A stretch of DNA of 6,563 bases from Ktedonobacter racemifer. Its GTDB lineage: Bacteria > Chloroflexota > DTOL01 > JACQYG01. This document shows, piece by piece, positions 1-5,051 of the stretch. The DNA lies in NCBI GenBank assembly GCA_020723545.1, contig DYIS01000112.1, forward strand, positions 1 to 6,563, read 5' to 3'. The position numbers and the translations under genes are program-made. Within the stretch, counting starts at the first letter, position 1. Every line of letters starts with the position of its first letter. Under the pieces are notes generated by a model. That model was not told where the DNA came from. It saw only the letters and a program-made list of their open reading frames with translations, and made no database searches.

Positions 1-1
1 C

Positions 2-40
2 GAGAACATCTCCGAGGATATAGTGGTCAACGTGCCGTAA
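2..40 (+). CDS. Possible C-terminal tail of an upstream gene (partial)
   Basis: From base 2 one plus-strand frame reads E-N-I-S-E-D-I-V-V-N-V-P and then TAA at 38-40. The composition looks like real protein, and the stop falls just before the convergent minus-strand gene that ends at 48, which is a normal convergent layout. Only 12 residues are visible, so no family can be named and chance openness cannot be excluded. Confidence 0.3.
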   Translation, partial: ENISEDIVVNVP

Positions 41-47
41 CTGTCCT

Positions 48-503
48 CTATTCCCTATCCCCGTCCCCCTTCTCCCAGGCGGCCAGCGTCGCTCTTAACC
101 GCTGCACACCGCTCGGCCCCAGACGCCGGACGTACCGGAGATCCTCATCGCTCAAGGCACTGACCTGCTCGATGGTCACCAGGCCCGCCCGTTTCAAGGC
201 CGAGAAGACCCTCCAGGAGAGGCCGTGTCTTAAAAGGACCGTGATGGAGGCAGAGCCCAGGCTGGCCTCCAGGCGGTCTATTTGTCGCAGACGATCCAGG
301 GCCGTGAGCTTCATGGCGCTCAGGCACGAGGGGCTCCACCCCATGCGGGCCGCCAACCTGGTGTTGGTCTCCTTCTTGCCCTCGCTGAGGGCCTGAACCG
401 CAGCCAATTGGGAGGGTGTCAGGTAGTGGCCCAGCCAGTCCTGGTAGATGTCCACCAGTCGATCTATGTCCGCGTCGTTCACGACGTTTTTGTTGCCTCG
501 CAT
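48..503 (-). CDS. HTH plus RNA polymerase alpha-CTD-like DNA-binding protein
   Basis: This 151-aa protein is probably a cytoplasmic transcription factor. Residues about 29-73 (LTPSQLAAVQAL, then LAARMGWSPSCLSAMKLTAL) form a helix-turn-helix of the sigma region 4 or LuxR kind. Residues about 86-141 resemble the C-terminal domain of RNA polymerase alpha: W-R-V-F-S-A-L-K-R-A-G-L aligns with the alpha segment that carries the DNA-contacting arginine (R265 in E. coli), here R98, and the second helix-hairpin-helix is visible as R-R-L-G-P-S-G near 126-132. The alpha residues N268 and C269 appear to be replaced by S and A. An intact alpha subunit is about 315-330 aa, so this is not rpoA. The ATG at 503 fits a nearly leaderless transcript: a promoter ends just upstream and no Shine-Dalgarno is present. 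It diverges from the gene at 697. The fold assignment is by eye; the target sites are unknown, but a palindrome over its own start suggests autoregulation. Confidence 0.8.
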   Translation of the reverse strand: MRGNKNVVNDADIDRLVDIYQDWLGHYLTPSQLAAVQALSEGKKETNTRLAARMGWSPSCLSAMKLTALDRLRQIDRLEASLGSASITVLLRHGLSWRVFSALKRAGLVTIEQVSALSDEDLRYVRRLGPSGVQRLRATLAAWEKGDGDRE

Positions 504-516
504 ATTGGCCCAATAT
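502..516. promoter_or_regulatory. Perfect palindrome over the -10 box and start codon (operator candidate)
   Basis: ATATTGG (502-508) and CCAATAT (510-516) are perfect inverted arms around a single C. The site covers most of the -10 hexamer and the first bases of the minus-strand gene, where a bound dimer would block transcription initiation. The neighbouring DNA-binding protein is the obvious candidate ligand, but that is inference from position only. Confidence 0.5.
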
Positions 517-540
517 ATACTCCGCCCCCGCTCAGGTCAA
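512..540 (-). promoter_or_regulatory. Sigma70-type promoter of the HTH/alpha-CTD gene
   Basis: On the minus strand TTGACC (540-535) and TATATT (517-512) are separated by exactly 17 bp, each hexamer matching the consensus at 5 of 6 positions. The expected transcription start is around 505-503, which is the ATG of the gene ending at 48. This predicts a leaderless or nearly leaderless mRNA and explains the missing ribosome binding site. Confidence 0.65.
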
Positions 541-590
541 TGGCAATTTAGTCCCATGACCTTTGGGCTACCGGATCACCGCCATCGCGA

Positions 591-608
591 GTTTACAAAT
601 AGTTTACA
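591..608 (+). repeat. Pair of GTTTACA heptamers, 11 bp apart
   Basis: GTTTACA occurs at 591-597 and again at 602-608, so the copies repeat about one helical turn apart in the divergent intergenic region. This could be a site for an activator reading the same DNA face, lying upstream of the proposed promoter of the gene at 697. Two short copies may also be chance. Confidence 0.25.
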
Positions 609-636
609 TCTTCTCCTGGCTTTTCCTGCTCTCGTG

Positions 637-645
637 TGGTATGCT
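637..645 (+). promoter_or_regulatory. Possible extended -10 promoter for the surface-protein gene
   Basis: TGG followed by TATGCT (640-645) resembles an extended -10 element. No good -35 hexamer sits 16-18 bp upstream, which would be consistent with a TGn-dependent or activator-dependent promoter. The predicted start near 652 leaves a leader of about 45 nt containing the AGGAGG site. Confidence 0.3.
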
Positions 646-681
646 ATGCCTGATCAAAGAGCAACTGCCCAGGATGTTGTC

Positions 682-687
682 AGGAGG
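682..687 (+). promoter_or_regulatory. Strong Shine-Dalgarno that fixes the start at 697
   Basis: AGGAGG lies 9 nt before the ATG at 697. Earlier in-frame ATGs (448, 646) lack such a site and would place soluble residues ahead of the membrane segment, so 697 is preferred. Confidence 0.7.
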
Positions 688-696
688 TGTCACCCG

Positions 697-1665
697 ATGG
701 ATTCCAAGATCGCCCAGAGTCTCATGCCCTTCGTCTTCGCCTTCGTCCTTGCCCTTCTCATCATCTGCTTCGCCGGGGCCATCGTGGGCGGGCTGTATGC
801 GGTGAGCCAGTTGGAGACCGCCAGCCTCGCCGCCACGCCAACCACCGGGCCGGTCACCCCCAGCCCCGCCGCCACCATCGCGGCCAAGGCTACGGACACA
901 CCGCCGACCGCGGCCACGGCCACGCCGGTTTCGCCGACGCCCGTGCTCCCCACTGCTACCGGCACTCCGGTTATCGTCGCCACAGCCGCGCCCACCGCCA
1001 CATCCGTGCCCCCAACCTCCACTCCGGTTCCGCCCACCGCCACAGCCGTGCCTCCAACCTCCACTGCAACAAACACACCACCCCCGACGTGTGCCGGTCC
1101 GCCGGTGATCGAATCGTTCACCGCATCGCCCAACCCGATAACGGCTGGTGGTTCGACTACCTTAAGTTGGGGGGCAGTGACTAACGCGGATTCCGCATCC
1201 ATTGATCAAGGGATTGGAGGCGTCGCCACGCCGGGGAGCAGGACAGTTAGCCCTGCTACCACCACGACTTATACGTTGACGGCGACCGGCTGCGGCGGCA
1301 CGGCGACGAGCCAAGTGACGGTGACGGTCAACCCAGCCGCAACCAACGACATCAGCAACTTTAGCGCGACCAGTGTATCAGCTACCCAGCTTAACGTCAC
1401 CGTGAAGTATCACTATACCGGTGATCACGGAGCGTCGAACATCTACATGGCCGCGTACGCCGAAAATAGTTCTGGCACAGGGGTGCCGGGGACGGGCTTC
1501 ACGCCGGGCGGCCCGCTGATCGTTGGCGATGGCACCGTCACGGTTCAGATCAAACGCGTGACACCAGGTGCAGCATTCACCAGCACCCAAGTGCGCGTGT
1601 GCATGTACGTCGGCGGTGGTAGTTCTTTCTACTGCGAGGTATTCCCGTACACTAAGAACTGGTAA
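697..1665 (+). CDS. Membrane-anchored surface protein with Pro/Thr-rich linker and Ig-like domain
   Basis: This 322-aa protein is probably anchored in the membrane with the bulk outside. Residues 10-36 form one hydrophobic segment (uncleaved signal anchor; the cysteine at 24 lacks a good lipobox). Residues about 45-131 are a low-complexity linker rich in Thr, Pro and Ala with PPTSTP-like repeats, a likely extended and possibly O-glycosylated stalk. Residues 132-212 form an Ig-like beta domain (SFTASPNPITAGGSTTLSW, then TTTTYTLTATG), a module frequent in Chloroflexota exported proteins. Residues 217-322 look like a second beta-rich domain with Cys pairs near the end (V-R-V-C-M-Y and F-Y-C-E-V-F). 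No catalytic motif is visible, so a binding or structural role is more likely than an enzymatic one. The start is set by AGGAGG 9 nt upstream. It diverges from the regulator gene ending at 48, which might control it. A terminator-like hairpin follows 125 bp after the stop. Confidence 0.85.
   Translation: MDSKIAQSLMPFVFAFVLALLIICFAGAIVGGLYAVSQLETASLAATPTTGPVTPSPAATIAAKATDTPPTAATATPVSPTPVLPTATGTPVIVATAAPTATSVPPTSTPVPPTATAVPPTSTATNTPPPTCAGPPVIESFTASPNPITAGGSTTLSWGAVTNADSASIDQGIGGVATPGSRTVSPATTTTYTLTATGCGGTATSQVTVTVNPAATNDISNFSATSVSATQLNVTVKYHYTGDHGASNIYMAAYAENSSGTGVPGTGFTPGGPLIVGDGTVTVQIKRVTPGAAFTSTQVRVCMYVGGGSSFYCEVFPYTKNW
989..1065 (+). repeat. In-frame 42-nt tandem repeat in the linker
   Basis: Bases 989-1023 recur at 1031-1065 with two mismatches in 35, a period of 42 nt or 14 codons, encoding PTATSVPPTSTPVP and then PTATAVPPTSTATN. 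Because whole codons repeat, copy-number change would alter stalk length without breaking the frame. Confidence 0.75.
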
Positions 1666-1667
1666 TG

Positions 1668-1761
1668 CCGTCTAGCCGGAGACGGGGTAGCATCGTAATA
1701 CAGTTGCGCACATGTGGGTTTAAAGGTGAAGAAGTATCGTGCCCGGCCCCCTTGAGGGCAC
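1668..1761 (+). other. Intergenic stretch with two small hairpins, no gene seen
   Basis: After the stop at 1665 there are two short stem-loops: CCGTCT/AGACGG (1668-1673 with 1680-1685) and GTGCCC/GGGCAC (1739-1744 with 1756-1761). Neither has a T-tract. An open frame from 1665 to 1934 runs through the terminator hairpin and has a non-protein-like composition, so it is not called as a gene. Confidence 0.4.
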
Positions 1762-1789
1762 AGCGGGATCCTGGCATTACAGCTCACAT

Positions 1790-1826
1790 AATCCAAAGCC
1801 CCCGATTATCTCGGGGGCTTTGGATT
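1790..1826 (+). terminator. Strong terminator-like hairpin, 16-bp perfect stem
   Basis: Arms 1790-1805 and 1811-1826 are perfectly complementary (AATCCAAAGCCCCCGA and its complement) around a 5-nt loop, TTATC. The GC core is flanked by AAAG/CTTT and the right arm runs into ATTT. It would end transcripts from the surface-protein gene. The near-symmetry means it could also stop minus-strand transcripts leaving the HEPN region. The trailing T-run is short, so efficiency is uncertain. Confidence 0.7.
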
Positions 1827-1852
1827 TCCTGCGCCGGACCTGGCTGCGCTTT

Positions 1853-1913
1853 CTTCACTGGCAAAGAAGGTGAAGACCCTCCAACCAGGAGGCACCCCTC
1901 TTCGCCAGTAAAG
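1853..1913. repeat. Nested inverted-repeat structure
   Basis: An outer imperfect inverted repeat pairs 1853-1866 (CTTCACTGGCAAAG) with 1900-1913 (CTTCGCCAGTAAAG), 12 of 14 bases. Inside it GGTG (1869-1872) pairs with CACC (1893-1896), and at the centre CCTCC (1878-1882) pairs with GGAGG (1888-1892) around AACCA. Three nested stems in 61 bp suggest a folded transcript, a terminator for minus-strand transcription, or a remnant of a small palindromic element. It lies immediately past the end of the HEPN frame (stop at 1921-1923). Confidence 0.45.
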
Positions 1914-1920
1914 GAATTGA

Positions 1921-2310
1921 TCATTCTCCCATAACCGCCGCTCTGAGCTTTTCGATAAGCCCCTTGGCCTGCGTCAACGAATCACGAATGTCATCCTCTG
2001 TTAGACCGGCCTCGGTGATGATGGTTAAAGACTCCCGGAGACTCCGAGTCTCCGGGAGTCTTTAACGATATTGTTCCAAAGAAGGATCATGAGTCAATGC
2101 CTCGTTCAGAAGGGCTTCCAAATCATGAGTGCGTTCGAGGTCCCATCCCTTGGACAGGAGAAAGGCTTTCAGGCACTTCTCTACTGCTTGCTGAAGGTAG
2201 AATCCAGCCGCTTCAGGGTCTTGAACGCCAAGGAGATGTTCTACCCGTCCAAGATCCTTTTCGGCAATGCGAAGCCAATCTGCAGGATAGAGCGACTCTT
2301 CACGCGGCAT
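1921..2310 (-). pseudogene. HEPN-domain protein (MNT/HEPN pair), interrupted by an in-frame stop
   Basis: From ATG at 2310 the frame gives 82 residues typical of the HEPN family (COG2250-like): Y-P-A-D-W-L-R-I-A-E-K-D-L at 9-20, F-Y-L-Q-Q-A-V-E-K-C-L-K-A-F at 37-50, and E-R-T-H-D-L at 59-64. It stops at TAA 2064-2062. Reading on in the same frame gives E-A-G-L-T-E-D-D-I-R, then Q-A-K-G-L-I-E-K-L-R-A-A-V, and a natural TGA at 1923-1921. That is the usual C-terminal helix of the family, and total length would be 128 residues, the normal size. So one stop codon breaks an otherwise full-length gene, and that stop lies within a 43-bp palindrome which replaces the expected residues between E-Q-Y-R and the last helix. 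HEPN proteins in such pairs act as RNase-type toxins or nucleotide-binding partners of MNT proteins. Its ATG overlaps the end of the MNT remnant by 11 nt. A truncated 82-aa product could still be made; function is doubtful. Confidence 0.75.
2024..2066. repeat. 43-bp near-perfect palindrome inside the HEPN gene
   Basis: Arms 2024-2044 and 2046-2066 are 21 bp each, perfectly complementary, separated by one base (C2045). The core reads GACTCCCGGAGACTC and its complement, and the ends are GTTAAAG/CTTTAAC. With almost no loop it would form a cruciform or a very stable hairpin. It supplies the TAA that ends the 82-aa HEPN product. It could be a small inserted palindromic element, an inverted duplication from replication slippage, or a terminator-like hairpin. 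Confidence 0.85.
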
Positions 2311-2398
2311 ACAAGACCTCTCCCTTTTTCATGATCTCTGCCAGGAATTGATCACCGATGGCCAGTCGCCTCGACACCTCTTGAACGGTCACTGTCAC
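2300..2398 (-). pseudogene. C-terminal remnant of an MNT-family nucleotidyltransferase
   Basis: The minus frame ending with TGA at 2302-2300 reads V-T-V-Q-E-V-S-R-R-L-A-I-G-D-Q-F-L-A-E-I-M-K-K-G and E-V-L-Y, which matches the conserved tail of minimal nucleotidyltransferases ('EEVxRRLAxGDPFLxxIlxeGxVLYE'). The catalytic N-terminal part, with the GSxARG and DxD motifs, is absent: upstream codons no longer resemble the family and run into the promoter region of the plus-strand acyl-CoA synthetase gene. The TGA overlaps the HEPN start by 11 nt, the arrangement expected of an MNT/HEPN operon, which supports both calls. The 2398 boundary is a best estimate of where similarity ends, not a start codon. 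Confidence 0.65.
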
Positions 2399-2461
2399 AC
2401 CCAATAGAAATACGAGCAAAATCCGGCTTGAAGAGCCCTCCCGCCGCCATCCTCTAGCGTA

Positions 2462-2490
2462 TTGCGAGCCGGGCTCCGCAATGGTACAAT
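2462..2490 (+). promoter_or_regulatory. Promoter for the acyl-CoA synthetase operon
   Basis: TTGCGA (2462-2467) and TACAAT (2485-2490) are 17 bp apart, and a TGG just before the -10 gives an extended -10 element. The predicted start near 2497 leaves a leader of roughly 80 nt before the ATG at 2578, which has GAGGT 8 nt upstream. It is the only promoter-like pair I found between the MNT remnant and the gene. Confidence 0.5.
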
Positions 2491-2577
2491 AGCCGCGCCA
2501 TCAACGCAAGGTCGCTCGGCCTGTTTGCCAGCGGACCCACCGGTTGATTGAACGATCAGGTTACGAGGTAATCGCCC

Positions 2578-4533
2578 ATGGAACGCTTTGAACCCTTCGG
2601 AGGGATCGTTTGGCGACCAACGCCGGAGGTGCTCGCCCGCAGCCACCTCAAGCGCTTCATGGACCGGCACGACATCGCCTCGTTCGACGAGCTGATGCAG
2701 CGTTCGACCGGCGATCTGGAATGGTTTTGGAACGCCGTGCTGGACGACCTGCACATCGAGTTCTACGAGCCCTATCGCCAGGTGGTGGACTTGTCCCGTG
2801 GCATCCCCTGGGCGCACTGGTGCGTGGGCGGGAAGCTCAACATCGTTTACAATTGTTTGGACAAGTACGTCGGCACGCCGACCGAGAACCGCACTGCGCT
2901 GCGCTGGGAGGGCGAAGAAGGAACCATTCGCGTCCTGACCTACGGCGACCTGTACCGCGAAGTGAACCGGCTGGCCAACGGGCTGCGCCGATTGGGGTTG
3001 AAGAAAGGGGACGCCATCGGCCTCTTCATGCCCATGACACCAGAGATCGCCGTGGCACTCCTGGCCATCGTGAAGATCGGCGGGATCATCCTGCCGCTCT
3101 TCTCCGGTTACGGCGCGTCGGCGCTCACCACCCGGCTGGCCGACGCCGGCGCCAGGGCGCTGTTCACCGCCGATGGCTTTTTCCGGCGCGGGCAGGTGGT
3201 GCCGACGAAGGCCACCGCGGACGAGGCCGTGGCTAATGTCCCCTCCATCGAGCACGTCATCGTCATGTGCCGCGCCGGGAATCCCGTGGCGTGGAATCCG
3301 GCACGCGATAGTTGGTGGGACGAGGTCGTCGCCGGCCAGGCGCCGGTATGCGCGACCGATCGCACCGACGCGGAAGACGCGCTGATGATCATCTACACTT
3401 CCGCCACCACCGGCCGGCCCAAAGGGGCAGTGCACACCCACTGCGGCTTCCCCGTCAAATCGGCGCAGGACATGGCCCACGGGCTGGACATGCAGTCCCT
3501 CGACACGATCTACTGGGTGACCGACATGGGCTGGATGATGGGCCCCTGGGAGGTGTTTGGCACGCTGATCCTGGGCGGGAGCATGGTCTTTTTCGATGGC
3601 GCGCCGGACTATCCCGGCCCAGACCGGCTGTGGGATATCGCCGAGCGGCACGGCGTAACCGTCCTCGGCATCAGCCCCACCCTCGTGCGCGCGCTGATGC
3701 GCTACGGCGACACTCCGGTGAAGGCGCACGACCTCTCGGCGCTGCGCATTCTCGGCTCCACCGGCGAACCGTGGAACCCCGACCCCTGGCTGTGGTTTTT
3801 CAACACCGTCGGCGGCAGCCGGTTGCCGATCATCAACTACTCTGGCGGCACCGAGGTGTCTGGCGGCATTGTCATCGGCAACGTGCTGGTGCCGCTGAAA
3901 GCATGTGCCTTCTCCGGGCCAGTGCCCGGGATGGCCGCCGACGTGGTGGACGACGAAGGGCACAGCGTGCGGGATCAGGTGGGCGAGCTGGTGATCCGCG
4001 GTCCCTGGATTGGGATGACGCGGGGCTTCTGGCACGACCCCGACCGCTACCTCCAAACCTACTGGTCCCGCTGGCCCGACGTGTGGGTTCACGGCGACTG
4101 GGCGGCGGTGGACGCCGACGATTTGTGGTACATTCTCGGCCGCTCGGACGACACGATCAAGGTGGCCGGCAAGCGGCTGGGGCCGGCCGAGGTGGAGTCG
4201 GTGTTGGTGGCGCACCCGGCGGTGAGCGAAGCTGCCTGCATCGGCGTGCCCGATCCGCTCAAGGGGGAAGAGGTCCTGTGCTTTTGCGTGTTGAAACCGG
4301 GCCACGCGCCGGACGAGGGTTTGGGCGAGGAACTCAAGGAGCAGGTGGCGCGCGAACTGGGCAAGCCACTCAAGCCGCGGGCGGTGAAATTCGTGCGTGA
4401 CCTGCCCAAGACGCGCAACGCCAAGGTGATGCGCCGGGTGATCCGCGCCGCCTATCTGGGCCTGGACCCCGGCGACCTGTCGTCGCTGGAGAATCCGCAA
4501 GTGGTGGAGGAGATTCGCCAATCCGCCGGATAA
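2578..4533 (+). CDS. Acyl-CoA synthetase (ANL superfamily, AAE17/18-like), AMP-forming
   Basis: This 651-aa cytoplasmic enzyme belongs to the adenylate-forming family that activates a carboxylic acid with ATP and joins it to CoA. Visible motifs: the phosphate loop Y273-T-S-A-T-T-G-R-P-K-G; Y421-S-G-G-T-E for adenine and acyl binding; the ribose aspartate D507 in W-V-H-G-D-W; hinge R522-S-D-D-T-I-K-V-A-G-K-R; and the catalytic lysine K616 in P-K-T-R-N-A-K-V-M-R-R, also the usual site of control by lysine acetylation. The length equals that of acetyl-CoA synthetase (about 650 aa), including the N-terminal W-R-P-T-P-E and W-A-H-W-C-V-G-G-K-L-N-I stretch. However, N-Y-S-G-G-T-E stands where acetate enzymes have W-W-Q-T-E-T-G, and stretches such as D-M-G-W-M-M-G-P and G-V-T-V-L-G resemble plant acyl-activating enzymes 17/18. 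The family is therefore secure but the acid is not; acetate should not be assumed. Odd points are A276 for the usual Gly in TSGTTG and NAK for SGK before the catalytic lysine. GAGGT lies 8 nt upstream of the start. Confidence 0.9.
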   Translation: MERFEPFGGIVWRPTPEVLARSHLKRFMDRHDIASFDELMQRSTGDLEWFWNAVLDDLHIEFYEPYRQVVDLSRGIPWAHWCVGGKLNIVYNCLDKYVGTPTENRTALRWEGEEGTIRVLTYGDLYREVNRLANGLRRLGLKKGDAIGLFMPMTPEIAVALLAIVKIGGIILPLFSGYGASALTTRLADAGARALFTADGFFRRGQVVPTKATADEAVANVPSIEHVIVMCRAGNPVAWNPARDSWWDEVVAGQAPVCATDRTDAEDALMIIYTSATTGRPKGAVHTHCGFPVKSAQDMAHGLDMQSLDTIYWVTDMGWMMGPWEVFGTLILGGSMVFFDGAPDYPGPDRLWDIAERHGVTVLGISPTLVRALMRYGDTPVKAHDLSALRILGSTGEPWNPDPWLWFFNTVGGSRLPIINYSGGTEVSGGIVIGNVLVPLKACAFSGPVPGMAADVVDDEGHSVRDQVGELVIRGPWIGMTRGFWHDPDRYLQTYWSRWPDVWVHGDWAAVDADDLWYILGRSDDTIKVAGKRLGPAEVESVLVAHPAVSEAACIGVPDPLKGEEVLCFCVLKPGHAPDEGLGEELKEQVARELGKPLKPRAVKFVRDLPKTRNAKVMRRVIRAAYLGLDPGDLSSLENPQVVEEIRQSAG

Positions 4534-4611
4534 ACATGGGGCCAGACATTAGCGAGTTGCGATCTCAGACAGTGCTTGGCCAGCGTCCGGGAGGAGGCCA
4601 AAGCCAGGGTG

Positions 4612-4633
4612 GGCGAGGAGAGCCAGCCTCGCC
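4612..4633 (+). promoter_or_regulatory. GC-rich hairpin in the gap before the cupin gene
   Basis: GGCGAGG (4612-4618) pairs with CCTCGCC (4627-4633) around an 8-nt loop, ending 6 nt before the GGAGG ribosome site. It has no T-tract. It may tune translation or stabilise the 3' part of a processed message; it also argues that 4534-4649 is untranslated. Confidence 0.35.
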
Positions 4634-4639
4634 TCTCAC

Positions 4640-4644
4640 GGAGG
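4640..4644 (+). promoter_or_regulatory. Shine-Dalgarno that favours the GTG start at 4650
   Basis: GGAGG stands 5 nt before GTG at 4650. The alternative ATG at 4536, 2 nt after the preceding stop, has no comparable site and would add 38 Gly/Gln/Arg-rich residues unlike a cupin N-terminus. Confidence 0.6.
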
Positions 4645-4649
4645 ATGAC

Positions 4650-5051
4650 GTGGATTTCGTGGAACATATCACTGACCAGGGTGAACCGCTCGCCTACATC
4701 GTCCGCGCGGAACTGAACCCAGCCCAGACGACCTTTGTCACGCCGCCCGAATTCACGCAGCAGATCGGGTTGGTGGTTTACCGGGCTGGCGGCGAGATCG
4801 CCCGTCACGTGCACAAGCCCCTGGAGCGACACATCGTGGGGACCTCTGAGGCGCTGGTCGTCAAGGCTGGACGCTGTGAGGTGGACATCTATAACACCGA
4901 GCATCGGCTGATGGCGACCCGGGAATTGCGCACGGGCGATATCCTCATCATAATCAATGGTGGTCATGGATTCCGGATGTTGGAAGATACCGTTTTCCTG
5001 GAAGTGAAGCAGGGCCCGTACACCGGGCTCGATGAGAAGGAGCGGTTCTGA
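4650..5051 (+). CDS. Small cupin protein linked to sugar-aminotransferase genes
   Basis: Starting at GTG 4650 this is a 133-aa single-domain cupin (beta-barrel, probably metal-binding). Cupin motif 1 is G-G-E-I-A-R-H53-V-H55-K-P-L-E59 and motif 2 supplies H106 in G-G-H-G-F-R, giving the usual three-His, one-Glu metal set (numbering from the GTG start). The end K-Q-G-P-Y-T-G-L-D-E-K-E-R-F resembles a group of uncharacterised cupins I recall next to DegT-type aminotransferase genes. No known substrate can be assigned: sugar epimerase or isomerase chemistry, or sugar-nucleotide binding, are all possible. Its TGA is directly followed by the ATG of the aminotransferase, so the two are co-translated and probably act in one pathway. 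If the ATG at 4536 were used instead, the product would be 171 aa. Confidence 0.8.
   Translation: MDFVEHITDQGEPLAYIVRAELNPAQTTFVTPPEFTQQIGLVVYRAGGEIARHVHKPLERHIVGTSEALVVKAGRCEVDIYNTEHRLMATRELRTGDILIIINGGHGFRMLEDTVFLEVKQGPYTGLDEKERF

Noticed and set aside
448..696. N-terminal extension of the surface protein from an earlier ATG
   Set aside because: It overlaps the divergent regulator gene and promoter, puts a long odd segment before the membrane anchor, and ignores the strong AGGAGG before 697.
1790..1913. A T-box or other riboswitch made of the hairpins between 1790 and 1913
   Set aside because: No T-box consensus (AGGGTGG-like) or other known aptamer motif on either strand, and no gene lies downstream in a suitable position.
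1665..1934. Open frame of 89 codons after the surface-protein gene
   Set aside because: No ribosome site, composition unlike protein, and it runs through a 16-bp perfect terminator-like stem and the nested repeats.
2395..4521. A very long open frame (708 codons) on the minus strand opposite the acyl-CoA synthetase gene
   Set aside because: It is a shadow of a GC-rich gene: the antisense product is rich in His, Arg, Pro and Val with no recognisable domain, while the plus strand has every ANL motif, a ribosome site and a promoter.
4536..4649. Start of the cupin gene at ATG 4536
   Set aside because: Adds 38 low-complexity residues, has no ribosome site, and spans a GC hairpin; GTG at 4650 with GGAGG is better.
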